Positions 11,341 to 20,819 of a DNA stretch of 32,835 bases are shown piece after piece. The position numbers were made by a program, and so were the translations under genes. The notes beneath the pieces were generated by a model. It was not told the origin of the DNA, did no database searches, and saw only the letters and a list, made by a program, of their open reading frames with translations. The stretch is from Blattamonas nauphoetae (lineage: Eukaryota; Preaxostyla; Oxymonadida). Every line of letters starts with the position of its first letter. Position 1 is the stretch's first letter. Location: contig JARBJD010000566.1 in the NCBI GenBank assembly GCA_033064195.1, positions 1 through 32,835 on the forward strand, in the 5' to 3' direction.

Positions 11341-11352
11341 GGCCTTTTGGCC
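11341..11352. repeat. Perfect hairpin GGCCTTTTGGCC beyond the transposase
   Basis: A four-base GC stem with a TTTT loop (extended by A/G mismatch on the flanks) lies 44 nt after the transposase stop. The following 80 bases (GGTTAGCTGTGATCC and onward) are GC-balanced and unlike the CT-rich DNA that starts at about 11540. It may mark the transposon end, a transcript-end structure, or nothing. Confidence 0.4.
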
Positions 11353-11539
11353 GAACAGGGTTAGCTGTGATCCATTTATGGACCTGGACCCGGATCATGG
11401 CTCCCAGCGGGACTATGGTGTTGTGAAGACAAAAGCAACTTGATCATTTTGTTTTTCTCATTTTCCTTTCTGTCTCTCCGTCTCTACCCAGAACTTTGTA
11501 ATTTCTTTCATAGACGGTTCTATACCCCCATTCCAACAC

Positions 11540-12915
11540 CTCTTCTCCCCTCAGAGCCAACACCTCCTCCCAACCACCTCCTCCCTCCTCCTCCACCTCA
11601 GAACCCAACACCTCCTCCCTCAACTCCACCTCAGAGCCAACACCTCCTCCCTCAACTCCACCTCAGAGCCAACACCTCCTCCCTCAACTCCACCTCAGAG
11701 CCAACACCTCCTCCCTCAACTCCACCTCAGAGCCAACACCTCCCCTCAACTCCACCTCCAGAGCCTCCTCTCCTCACCTCCTCAACTCCACTCCACCTCA
11801 GAGCCACCACCTCCCTCCTCCTCCGCTCCACCTCAGAGCCAACCCCTCCTCCCTCCACCTCGCCTCCCTCTCCTCCACTCCCCTCCCTCCCTCCACACCT
11901 CCTCTCCCTCCACTCACCTCCACTCACCTCGCCTCCTCTCCTCACCTCCACTCGCCTCCCCCTCCACCTCCTCTCCCTCCCCCTTCTCCTCCACTCGCCT
12001 CGTCCTCCACTCACCTCCACTCACCTCCTTCTCCTCCACCTCCACTCCCCTCGTCCTCCTCCAGTCACCTCCACTCCTCCTCCTCTCTCCTCCTCACCTC
12101 CCTCGTCCTCCACTCACCTCCACTCACCTCCCTTCTCCTCCACTCGTCCTCCACTCACCTCCCTCGTCTCCAGTCCTCCCTCTCCTCCACTCCCTCCTCC
12201 ACCTCCCTCGTCCTCCTCACCTCCACTCCACCTCCCTTCTCCTCCACTCCACCTCCACTCCACCTCCTCGCCCTCCAGTCACCTCCACTCACCTCTCCTC
12301 CACTCGCTCCCTCGTCCTCCACTCACCTCCACTCACCTCCCTCGCCCTCCACTCACCTCCCTCGTCCTCCCTCCACCTCCACTCCTCCCTCGTCCTCCAC
12401 TCACCTCCTCACTCCCTCGTCCTCCAGTCACCTCCATTCCTCCACTCACCTCCACTCGCCTCCCTCGTCCTCCACTCACCTCCACTCACCTCCTCACTCC
12501 CTCGTCCTCCACTCACCTCCCTCGCCTCCAGTCACCTCCAGTCACCAGCCTTCTCCTCCACTCGTCTCCCTCGTCCTCCACTCACCTCCACTCGCCTCCC
12601 TCGCCCTCCACTCGCCTCCCTCGTCCTCCACTCACCTCCACTCGCCTCCCTCGTCCTCCACCTCCTCCACCTCCTCCTCGTCTCGTCTCCAGTCTCCTCC
12701 ACTCCTCCTCCACTCCACCTCCCTCCCTCCAGTCCCTCCACTCACCTCCACTCGCCTCCCTCGTCCTCCGCTCACCTCCACTCGCCTCCAGTCACCTCCA
12801 GTCACCAGCCTTCTCCTCCACTCGCCTCCCTCGCCCTCCACTCGCCACCCTCGTCCTCCAATCTCTCTTCGCTTCTCCACATCACCTCCAACTCCTCTTC
12901 TTCTCCTCACCGCTT
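11540..12915. repeat. 1.4-kb pyrimidine-rich minisatellite tract, nearly G-free on +
   Basis: The left part (about 11596-11755) is a tandem array with a 32-nt unit beginning CCTCAGAGCCAACACC. Three exact copies start at 11629, 11661 and 11693, flanked by one 33-nt and one 31-nt variant. From about 11760 onward the tract is a mosaic of decamer-like pieces such as CCTCCACTCA, CCTCCACTCG and CCTCGTCCTC. A higher-order repeat is visible: the block GTCACCAGCCTTCTCCTCCA at 12541 returns at 12801, 260 nt later. The tract leaves a 493-codon open frame (11440-12921) made of S, P, L, H, T and R only. Its composition, the lack of any domain and the open minus-strand frames show that this is a composition effect. 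A homopyrimidine tract this long could form triplex DNA. Confidence 0.9.
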
Positions 12916-13506
12916 CGATAGACCCCATTTTCCTCCTGCGACGTCCAAACTCCTCTCCTCGAGCCTTCTCCTCCCTCCACTCATTCTCACATCAACACTT
13001 TCCATCTTAATTGAGTCTTTCATGCATATTGTTGTTTTCAACTCACAATTTACACTTTCTTTCGAAACACAACCAAAGCAATATCAATTGTTTGAGATAC
13101 TACACCACTAAAAGTGAATAAAACTGAATTCATACATCCATGCTTCAATGTTGTGCGAAGAGAGAACAGAGGAGAGAGATTGAGAGAAGATGTAATATGG
13201 TGGTAAAGCAGACATTCACCCTGTATACCATATCCAGTGTAGTGAGGAAGATGGTTGAAAGAACATTGCCCATCAAATGACGATCAACCCATATTTTTCT
13301 GAATCATCCAGCCGAAAAGGCTTCTGGTGGGAAGATTGTCAAAAAAAAAACACTCGCATTCAGTTGTTTGAGGTGTGAAAGAGTTATTGGAGAGAGATTG
13401 GAAAATATTGAAAAAAAAGAAAGGCGACGGTCGGTTTCGATGGGGGCTCGTACTTTTCTATGATGTCAAAAATATTGTCCCATATCAAGAAGAAGTGAGG
13501 AAAGCG
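12916..13506. other. AT-richer spacer, no gene seen
   Basis: Ordinary-composition DNA between the pyrimidine tract and the next gene, with a run of nine or more A at about 13340. The open frame of the next gene reaches back to a GTG at 13375, but the stretch 13375-13506 is probably 5' flank. No RNA gene or motif recognised. Confidence 0.4.
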
Positions 13507-14475
13507 ATGGATGCATCTGCTCTCTCGTCATCATCTCCACCCTTCATCCTCACATCTGAACTTGTATGTTGTCTCACCGACGAAGAGACCATCAACGTTG
13601 TCGACAGAATTGTTGCTCTGCTCGAAAGTGGCTCGTTTTTGGATGACGACACCATCCTTCGGATCTGCACGTTCAACCAATCCCAACTGCAACATGTCTA
13701 TCTTCTCGATTTGTTCAGAGAAGCTGGCCGATCAACAGAACAATACATCCACGCTTTTGAGTGCCTCCTCTCTCACCACATGAATTTCTTTGATCTCGCA
13801 CCGGTCCAAAGTTTCCTCTCGACTCAGTGGAACAAACAACCAACGCTCGACGAATGGGACGATGTTGATTTGAAAACAGTTGGAATTGCGAAGCGAATGA
13901 TCGACGAAAACCACTTCTCTGTCGCATCTGACTCGAAGGAACTGAACAACATCATTCTTCATTTTGTCTTCGAAATCATGCCACATGCTCACCACTGCGC
14001 TGCTCGACTGTGTCAATCACAACTCGACCGCCTGCTTGCTCCTTCAGTCGACATCCTCGAACGGTACATCATCCAGCCACGCGATTTCAAGGGGGTCAAA
14101 GAGAGCCAGGAGGAAATCTTCATCAAAATCAGCCAATGGTGTGATCAGCGCGTGATTTCCCAGTGTCTCAGCAGAAATGGATTCTTTTCTCGCTTTGTGA
14201 CTGCTCTCTTCAACCAGAACGTCAACTCATTTGAATACATCCTCAAATTCGTCGTCTCCAATCGATTCTCTATCGGTCTGGAAAAGACATCTCAAAAGGC
14301 GACACGAGGAACAATCCCAAACTTTCTGGAGGAAGGCTGGCAAGACGCGATTGAGTTCGTCTTCGTGCAGGGAAAGGACGTCGATTCTTATAAAGCCCAA
14401 AATAGAACAAGATCGATGATACTGTTCTTTGGGGCGAATTTAAACTGGTTGGATGGATTGGATGTGATTCAGTGA
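13507..14475 (+). CDS. Uncharacterised helical protein, 322 residues, intact
   Basis: I do not recognise a named family. The ATG at 13507 is chosen because the protein then begins MDASALSSSSPPFILTSELV and the frame before it (from 13375) has no ATG and reads as low-quality basic sequence. The product is almost wholly alpha-helical: TDEETINVVDRIVALLES, then LQHVYLLDLFREAGRSTEQ, then LNNIILHFVFEIMPHAHHC, ending FFGANLNWLDGLDVIQ before TGA. There is no signal peptide or membrane helix, so it is probably cytosolic or nuclear. It resembles an alpha-solenoid in style but shows none of the signature phrases of the three armadillo-like genes downstream. It is intronless, with an uninterrupted frame and normal codon use, so it is very likely a working gene. 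Confidence 0.75.
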   Translation: MDASALSSSSPPFILTSELVCCLTDEETINVVDRIVALLESGSFLDDDTILRICTFNQSQLQHVYLLDLFREAGRSTEQYIHAFECLLSHHMNFFDLAPVQSFLSTQWNKQPTLDEWDDVDLKTVGIAKRMIDENHFSVASDSKELNNIILHFVFEIMPHAHHCAARLCQSQLDRLLAPSVDILERYIIQPRDFKGVKESQEEIFIKISQWCDQRVISQCLSRNGFFSRFVTALFNQNVNSFEYILKFVVSNRFSIGLEKTSQKATRGTIPNFLEEGWQDAIEFVFVQGKDVDSYKAQNRTRSMILFFGANLNWLDGLDVIQ

Positions 14476-14674
14476 CACTGGTCTCTCACATCCGTTATTT
14501 CGACGTAACCTCATGAATCACACATGTTTTGAATTCTATGTCCACTTCAAATCATTTATTGTTCCCATTTCATCAAAGGAATCGATTTTTATCTTTTATT
14601 CACCAGTAATCTCACCAATTCTGACGAATCGACCTTCAACCCATCATCTGTTGCTCGTTGATAGGATTCGTATA

Positions 14675-15751
14675 ATGAGTGATCGTATCTCTAAATCAAG
14701 CATCTTGGACCAACATTACACCGATGGTGTGTCTGTTCTTCGTCTTTCATGGTCGATAGACAATTCAGCATTCATGAATTGGGATGGAAACCAATGCGAA
14801 TCAATGCCGGTCAATTCAGCAATATTCAGATCGTTGGTGTCTCTGATACAGGACGGATTCCCCTTCAACGACCGTTTGGAAGAGAAAGCTGCCTCCTTTC
14901 TTGATTCCATCACGTATCCCGTTTTCATCCAATCAGAATACTCAATTCTCGGAATCGATTCATCATTCTCTCATGAATCTCAGATCAACTTTGTGACTTC
15001 GATGACTGTGCTCCTTTCTACACCCAATCAGACAATCATGAAAGCTTCGATGAAGATACTCGATAATCTATTCGTCATCAGTTCGTCAAATCACCGTCTT
15101 GCTCTCCTCAGAGCGGGTATTATCCCCCAAATCTTCATCACTCTTCATCCACAGTCTCTTTATATTCCCGACGCAGTCTATATCCATACCTATCTCATTC
15201 AAATCATCGCGAATGCCATCTGGCTTTCAACTCCGACTGGACTGAGTACTCACGCAATTGAAGATAAGATTGAGCGACATGCTGTTCACGAGACGGTTTT
15301 GCAGCACGTTATCGCACCTTCGGAGAAATATATTGGGCATGTGTGCAGAAACCGCCATTCGATCACCGATGCAGGCATGGAGAGAGGGTTCATGTTGCTT
15401 CTGACCCGAATCCTCCAAATATCTCCTTATAATCAATCTACAGTCGGCAGTGTCCTGAATTTGCCTGTCTTTCTCACGATCCCTAGTTGGCTCACGGTGC
15501 TCGAAAAAGATGGCTCAATATCAAGTTTTCTGCAGGCAATGGTCAATATCCAGCAGGAATGGAACATAACAAGGGGAGGCCAGCGACAGATGTGGAAGAT
15601 CGTGCAGCGATTGTTGCGAAAGGAAGGCATCGAAGATGTGAGTGAGGGAAAACTAAGAAACAACCAAAACACAGACTATGGACCATATATTGTTGAGAAT
15701 TCAATTGATTGGAACGATCTGCTGGGCATGAACGTTCCCCGACGGGGATAG
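14675..15751 (+). CDS. Armadillo-like oxymonad family protein, copy A (358 residues)
   Basis: Member of a large, functionally uncharacterised family that I associate with Blattamonas. The start at ATG 14675 gives MSDRISKSSILDQHYTDG. Family landmarks in order: FMNWDGNQ (about residue 30), IFRSLVSLIQ, EEKAASFLDS, FVTSMTVLLSTPNQTIM, LLRAGIIPQIFITLHP, HAVHETVLQHVIAPSEKYIG followed by HVCRNRHSI (about 205-235), ISPYNQSTVG, VNIQQEWNITRG, KEGIEDVSEGKLR and the C-terminal LGMNVPRRG. Paired helices suggest an armadillo-type scaffold for protein binding; there is no catalytic motif, signal peptide or membrane segment. Copy A is the most divergent of the three: it has IGHVCRNR where the others have HLCVNR. 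Single exon, ends with TAG. The about 60 nt after the stop are shared with the other copies. Confidence 0.85.
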   Translation: MSDRISKSSILDQHYTDGVSVLRLSWSIDNSAFMNWDGNQCESMPVNSAIFRSLVSLIQDGFPFNDRLEEKAASFLDSITYPVFIQSEYSILGIDSSFSHESQINFVTSMTVLLSTPNQTIMKASMKILDNLFVISSSNHRLALLRAGIIPQIFITLHPQSLYIPDAVYIHTYLIQIIANAIWLSTPTGLSTHAIEDKIERHAVHETVLQHVIAPSEKYIGHVCRNRHSITDAGMERGFMLLLTRILQISPYNQSTVGSVLNLPVFLTIPSWLTVLEKDGSISSFLQAMVNIQQEWNITRGGQRQMWKIVQRLLRKEGIEDVSEGKLRNNQNTDYGPYIVENSIDWNDLLGMNVPRRG

Positions 15752-16044
15752 AAGCAGGCAAGAACCAGCGAACCTTTTTCAAGTGTTTCTGACTTCTTTC
15801 GAGAATCTGTGTTTGTTTGTCATCGTTTATCCGCTCTGGAATCACCTCAGCCGTCGCAGCTTAACAAACAAAGTCTTCAGTTGTTTTTTCAACACCACCT
15901 TTCGCTCTCCACGCTCAACCATTTCTCGCCCCTCTTTCTCTTTTCCTCGTTGGATTGTGGAGTGTTATTTATGTCTGGACGATCATTCTGGCGATTGACA
16001 TTGCGGATGATCGTTGGAATGATCGACTCCGAATCGATCGCTGA
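15752..16044. other. 3' flank of armadillo copy A
   Basis: The first about 60 nt after the stop (AAGAACCAGC, then TTTCTGACTTC) match the 3' flanks of copies B and C, showing that duplication included downstream DNA. The rest has no supported gene. Confidence 0.5.
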
Positions 16045-16314
16045 TCATTCGGCGATGTCTCGTCTGATTCTGTCCCCATTCCATTTTATCCCAAAATCCT
16101 TCCTCGCCACACATCATCCCCAGCTCTCAACGACCCACTGGTTGTGTGGCTACTCATCGCTCTCATCGTCGTAGTCATCGTCCACTCGAAGCAACTGCTT
16201 ACCAAGCCCAGAATGCACGCGACGACAGAGTCTCTTGATCTGCGTGCATGCTTTTCAATTCGTCTGACTTTGTTCGTCGTCGAAATGAAGCCATTTTTCA
16301 TTTCATCTCTTTAA
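16045..16314 (+). pseudogene. Relic of a membrane protein: one transmembrane helix and a basic tail
   Basis: The open piece contains a clear transmembrane segment, LVVWLLIALIVVVIVHSKQL, starting at about 16138, followed by a short basic stretch (LLTKPRMHATTES) and a TAA at 16312-16314. The arrangement (proline/serine-rich run, membrane helix, basic stop-transfer residues) is like the end of the ectodomain of the big receptor gene at 26.9 kb, though the sequences are not the same. Upstream in the same frame is a TGA, and no ectodomain or kinase part is left. I infer a truncated relic of a receptor-type gene between armadillo copies A and B. Confidence 0.45.
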
Positions 16315-16512
16315 AAAGCTCCATCATTATTCCCTCGTATTTTATTTATCGTTTCTTGCTTTGTATTGTGCTTTTTGGGCATCTTTTTCATCTCAATCTC
16401 CTTCTTTCACTCACGCATTCTTCTGACCCTTATCAATTTTTTTCCCGGAATCACTCCGAATAGCCGATATACCACTGAAACAGCCACATCCTCAAGTGCT
16501 GTTCGCTCTGCT

Positions 16513-17532
16513 ATGTCTCTGACTCGGGTTCCGTTTTCATTAGATTGCTCGCCGTTCCTGCATTGGGATGAAGACCAAGAAGAATCTGAACACGAAAAGG
16601 CAGTTGTCTTTCGATCTCTCGTTGCCACTTTGAAGATCCAACCTGCACTTGATGCCTCTCTGGAAGCAAAAGTGGTGAAATTTCTTGAATCAGTGAATCC
16701 AGAGGATCAAGAAACAGCCGACGATTTTCTCGACAACTGTGAGGACACTCTTGATGCTTCTCTGACAGAATTCGTCCAGTCCATTGAGGTGCTTATTTCC
16801 TCAACCAGCCAGGGTATCAGCTCAGCAGCAATGAAGATACTCGGGAATCTGATCGATTGGTGTTCACAAGAAACCCATCTTCAACTCGTCAAAGCTGATC
16901 TGATCCCTCAACTCATTGGTGTCCTCAATCCATTGTCTCTTTCCCCAACCGAAGCAGTCGATATCCACGAATTTCTCTTGACAAACATCCAGTATTCTTT
17001 CCACCTCGCAACTCCGGATGATCTCGAACAACTCGAAATTGAAGATCACGATGGACAACAAGCTGTTCACAAGACGATCTTGCAGCAAGTTCTGGCGCCT
17101 TCGGAGCAGTACATTTCGCATTTGTGCGTGAACCGCTCTTCGATCGTCGATGGAGACCTATCCACGTGTTTTATGGTTCTCCTCACCCAACTCCTCGGAA
17201 TATGTCCATACTATCAACCAACAATGGATATTGTTCTTCATATGCCAGTAGTTCTCACGATCGCAAGCTCTCTCACATTCTTCGAAGTTGATGAATCTAT
17301 CCATTATTTTCCGTTAGGCATGGACACTTTCCAGCAGGAATGGAACGAAACAAGGGGAGAAGAGCGACAGATGGGGAAGATAGTGAATCGAATGTTGAGA
17401 ATGGAGGGCATCGAAGATGTGGTTGAGGGCAAGCTGCGAAACGACAAAGACACAACATATGGGGAATGGCTTGTTGAAAGCTCGATTGAATGGAACCATA
17501 AGCTGGGCATGAACCTTCCTAAACAAGAATAG
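16513..17532 (+). CDS. Armadillo-like oxymonad family protein, copy B (339 residues)
   Basis: Start at ATG 16513 gives MSLTRVPFSLDCSPFLHWDE, the common N-terminus of this family. The frame extends upstream to a TTG at 16366, but that part is hydrophobic and resembles the 5' flank of copy C. Landmarks: VVFRSLVATLKIQPALDASL (residues about 32-51), LEAKVVKFLESVNPEDQETA, FVQSIEVLISSTSQGISSAA, LVKADLIPQLIGVLNPLSLS (about 135-154), QAVHKTILQQVLAPSEQYIS, LCVNRSSIVDGDLSTCF, QQEWNETRGEERQM, MEGIEDVVEGKLRND and LGMNLPKQE. The product is helical throughout, with no targeting signal; a cytosolic scaffold is likely. It is closest to copy C. Intronless, intact, TAG stop followed by the conserved 3' flank. 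Confidence 0.88.
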   Translation: MSLTRVPFSLDCSPFLHWDEDQEESEHEKAVVFRSLVATLKIQPALDASLEAKVVKFLESVNPEDQETADDFLDNCEDTLDASLTEFVQSIEVLISSTSQGISSAAMKILGNLIDWCSQETHLQLVKADLIPQLIGVLNPLSLSPTEAVDIHEFLLTNIQYSFHLATPDDLEQLEIEDHDGQQAVHKTILQQVLAPSEQYISHLCVNRSSIVDGDLSTCFMVLLTQLLGICPYYQPTMDIVLHMPVVLTIASSLTFFEVDESIHYFPLGMDTFQQEWNETRGEERQMGKIVNRMLRMEGIEDVVEGKLRNDKDTTYGEWLVESSIEWNHKLGMNLPKQE

Positions 17533-18089
17533 AAACAGACAAGAACCAGCAACAATTTCGAACTGTTTCTGACTTCGTTGGACAACACCAATTCGTCACT
17601 TTGCGATTTTTTGCAACATCAATCTTCCCCACGTCATATTATCTCTCCAATCTTGATTTCTGGACGATCCTTCATCATTTCACAGTTTGTTCCCAACCGT
17701 ATTCTCGCGACCCACCTTTCACGGCTCGTCCTGTCTCTCTTCCAACATCTCACTTCATGGTTCCGCAGTTCATTAACCGCACACCCGCAACTCTCTTCCC
17801 CTCCGTCGTGACTGACCAGCTTGGCCGTGCACAACGTCGAGTTCGTTGTGGTTAGGATTTGGCGGCGAAAGGGACAGACTCGGAACCAATGGAGTTGAAG
17901 AGGATGTTCTTCTTGATTCTGACGATGCTGACGAAGGCAACACGACATCTAAATGCGAAATTGATGAGAACATCGAATTGTGGAATGCCTGACACGCGAC
18001 CAACACGGCGTCCCTTGCAACTCGATCTTGTCAACCATCAATCGATGTTCTGCTGCGATTCCGCCTCTGACCACTGACAACTCGTTCTC
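17533..18089. other. Spacer after copy B with unresolved coding scraps
   Basis: Begins with the conserved 3' flank of the armadillo copies (AAACAGACAAGAACCAGCAA). From about 17850 there are short open frames on both strands with balanced composition that may belong to the beta-rich relic that follows. None is convincing alone. Confidence 0.35.
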
Positions 18090-18700
18090 TCACTCTGCGG
18101 CGGAGTGCACACCGGAACAATTGCTGGTCATCTGATCAAGATGCCCCTCGACAACCCGCACAACATGCACTCTCACAGAGCCATCCCTTGTCGTTCGAGA
18201 GCAACACACGATTTGGACGAAAACCATCGAAATTGCTAGCGAAGAGCGTTCCCCCTTCTCGTCTGCGCTGTCCTGAGGGAGACCGACGGATCGATCCTGA
18301 CTGTCGACCACATCATCCTCGCTTCGGAATACTCGCCCGACCAACACTTCGTCTTCGCCACTTGCCTCTCCTTCGCTACCTCTGCCTTCCCCAAAACCCC
18401 AATCGATGTCGCTTCTTGCACGATTGCGATGGAGGATGGGATTGTCAGGATGAGCGCATTGGATGGGGACGCGCATTGGCTGCTCTGGACGTCATGCCAA
18501 GTGTCTGAACTCACCCTCGACTCGTCTGACGCCAAGTACGAAGTCCGGACAGCGAGCGGACAGATTTGAAGTGGGAGTGTGCTTCTTGTCGGGAGGCAGG
18601 TGTTCATGTTTGGTGGAGGCGTGTCGGAAGAGCTTCAACAGATCCCACTCGCAACCACAACAGAATGTTCATCTCCACACTCACTGACGCCTTCCTCTGC
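18090..18700 (+). pseudogene. Relic of a beta-strand-rich protein, possibly a propeller
   Basis: No family assigned. Three consecutive pieces in different frames read as one style of protein. First is GGVHTGTIAGHLIKM (about 18099-18145), then CTLTEPSLVVREQHTIWTKT (about 18168-18227) with IEIASEERSP after it. Then, after a CCCCC run at 18251-18255 where one more C would keep the frame, comes LLVCAVLRETDGSILTVDHI, ending WLLWTSCQVSELTLDSSDAK. A TGA at 18567-18569 precedes RQVFMFGGGVSEE. Short hydrophobic strands alternating with polar turns fit a WD40/Kelch-like propeller, but no WD or Kelch signature is clear. It is broken in at least three places and lies between armadillo copies B and C. Confidence 0.35.
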
Positions 18701-19570
18701 TCGCCAGTCACTGTCATCGACTCTTCCGCAGCTTCGTCGGCTGGCTGCTCAATCGTACCAGCATGAACGTTGACTCGGACATTGTGGACCACTTCTCCCA
18801 CACTCTGCTCGCGAGGAACATCGCTTCGATTTGAAGTGGCGACGAGAGAGCGTGGTTGTGTGTGGTGCCGACTGGTTTGCTGATCCCAATGGCTCTTCGA
18901 CATACATGCCTTGCACAGAACAGAATCGCCATTCCTCTCATCTTCTTCCTCCCGATCTGCTGGCTCCCTTCCGACTCCAAATCATTCGCCTGAATCTTAT
19001 CTGCCAACATCGAACTGTGTTAAGGATGAACAATCGAAACCCCTCTCCTTTCCACTTTCGTCCATTTTCACTTCTTCTTCACGCACTCTCACCTCCGCGT
19101 CAAGACTTGTTGTATGACGGTCGCTTTTCGTGTCTTCTGCTGGACAACACACTCTTCCTGCTCCTCCTCTCCATCTCGACAGAATCCTGGAGCAAACTCA
19201 CGAACTGTTCAGCCGAGCTGTGTTCCTCTTTCTCGACTTGTCAACTTCTGATTCGCATCTTTCCCCGACATCCTCCTCCACATCGCTTTGCCGTCATTAC
19301 GCTGAGCAGAAGAGCAGGATGTGTTCATCAACATATCTCCGCTGTCGGGCCGCACTCTTGCGTGGTCTTGCTCGTTCCCCGTCATTCATCATCTTTTTAA
19401 ATCATCAACACGTTTGTCTCGTTCAAAGTTTGCACTTCAGTCCTGTATCGTCTCACTAATCACGATACGATGTTTAGTTCTTCATTTTGGACGGTTTTTC
19501 ATCTCAATCTCTTGGTTTCGCGCTTTTTCTTCTGACCCATAAGGAGTGATTGGTCACAGAATCCGAAAGA
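18701..19570. other. Unresolved spacer and 5' flank of copy C
   Basis: A few hydrophobic pieces appear (for example AIPLIFFLPICWLPSDSK at about 18930-18985), with stops between them and no family assignment. The last about 80 nt before copy C (TTTTTCATCTCAATCTC, then TTCTTCTGACCC, about 19495-19540) match the region upstream of copy B (about 16383-16432), so the duplicated unit carries its promoter-side DNA. Confidence 0.4.
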
Positions 19571-20644
19571 ATGACCACGATTTACACGAAGACGTCCTCC
19601 TTTACTAATTCTCCTTGCCCTGCTATCTCTTCTGACTATTTTTCATCTTATCCCGATTGTTCTCCTTTCCTAAATTGGAATGAGAAAGAGCTTGACTCTG
19701 TTCAGGAACGGGTTGTTGTCTTTCGGTCTCTTGTTGCCACTGTAAAGTCCAAACCTGCTTTTGATGTCTTTCTGGAGACCAAAGCTGAAAAATTTCTTGA
19801 ATCTGTGAGACCGTTATCACGAGAATCAGCAGATGCTTTTCTCGGCAGCGATACATCTTCAACTGATGATTCGTCGACCAACTTCGTACAGTCTCTTGTG
19901 GTGCTCTTTTCTTCACCCAATCAGCCAATCGTCACAGCAGCAGTGGGGATGCTCAGACATCTAATCAATTGGTGTTCACCGAAACACCATCTTACCCTCG
20001 TCAAAGCTGACCTGATCCCTCAAATCATCGACACTCTCAATCTCCCGTCACTTTCATTCACGAAAGCAGAAAATATCCACATTAATCTCATTTCAAGCCT
20101 CTCGTATTCTCTGTGGCTCCAAACTTCGCCTGGACTGAGAAATCTCAGAATTGAAGATGGGAATGAACAACAAGCTGTTCACGAAACGGTTTTGAAGCAA
20201 GTTGTGGCACCTTCGGAGAAGTATATTTGGCATTTGTGCGTGAATCGCTATTCGATCACCGTTGGTGAGCTCTCAAATGAATTCATGCATTGTCTTTCGA
20301 GACTCATCCAAATATCACCGTGTTATCAACCGATAATGAACTTTATTCTTGATATGCCAGTCTTTCTCACAATCGGAAGTTGTCTGTCATTGTTCGAAAA
20401 TGTATTCTCAATCTGGAATTTCATATGTCATATGGTCGATACCCAGCAGGAATGGAACGAAATAAGGAGAAATCGGCGTGAGATGTTGCAGCTTGTGCAG
20501 GGACAGTTGAGAATGGAGGGCATCGAAGATGTGATTGAGGGAAAGCTACGATCTAACAAAAGCACTAACTTTGGAGAATGGATCGTTGAGAAATGGATAG
20601 AATGGAGCATTCTGCTGGGCATGAACCTTCCTAAACGGAAATAG
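19571..20644 (+). CDS. Armadillo-like oxymonad family protein, copy C (357 residues)
   Basis: Start at ATG 19571 (MTTIYTKTSSFTNSPCPAIS); the frame opens earlier at a TTG (19550) that is unlikely to be used. Landmarks: DCSPFLNWNEKELDSVQERV, VVFRSLVATVKSKPAFDVFL, KAEKFLESVRPLSRESADAF, FVQSLVVLFSSPNQPIV, LVKADLIPQIIDTLNLPSLS, QAVHETVLKQVVAPSEKYIW, HLCVNRYSITVGELSNEF, TQQEWNEIRRNRREM, MEGIEDVIEGKLRSNKS and LGMNLPKRK. It has the same helical scaffold character as copies A and B and no targeting signal. It is intact and intronless, ends with TAG, and is followed by the conserved flank AAACAGACAAGAGCC. Spacing from copy B is 2 kb, because the beta-rich relic lies between. Confidence 0.88.
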   Translation: MTTIYTKTSSFTNSPCPAISSDYFSSYPDCSPFLNWNEKELDSVQERVVVFRSLVATVKSKPAFDVFLETKAEKFLESVRPLSRESADAFLGSDTSSTDDSSTNFVQSLVVLFSSPNQPIVTAAVGMLRHLINWCSPKHHLTLVKADLIPQIIDTLNLPSLSFTKAENIHINLISSLSYSLWLQTSPGLRNLRIEDGNEQQAVHETVLKQVVAPSEKYIWHLCVNRYSITVGELSNEFMHCLSRLIQISPCYQPIMNFILDMPVFLTIGSCLSLFENVFSIWNFICHMVDTQQEWNEIRRNRREMLQLVQGQLRMEGIEDVIEGKLRSNKSTNFGEWIVEKWIEWSILLGMNLPKRK

Positions 20645-20819
20645 AAACAGACAAGAGCCAAACAACCTTCTGACCTGCTTGTGACTTCTTTTGGACAACA
20701 AACTGTTTGTACGTGATCTTTATGGGATGGCATCGCACACCAAGGCGATATCCGAAGGAACGATTGAGATTCTCACTCACCCGTCTCGCTCGAAAGTCGT
20801 CACTCTCACATTACTCCTC

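Noticed and set aside
11330-11420. U2 snRNA-like or tRNA-like gene because of the GGCCTTTTGGCC hairpin
   Set aside because: No GUAGUA branch-recognition sequence or Sm site for U2, and no T-arm or cloverleaf for a tRNA.
11440-12921. 493-codon open frame on +
   Set aside because: It lies wholly in the pyrimidine-rich repeat, consists of S/P/L/H/T/R only, has no domain, and the other strand is open as well. This is a composition effect.
18090-18476. 128-codon minus ORF
   Set aside because: The + strand readings over the same bases have better protein character (alternating strands, continuous after one C is added); the minus ORF is charged and featureless.
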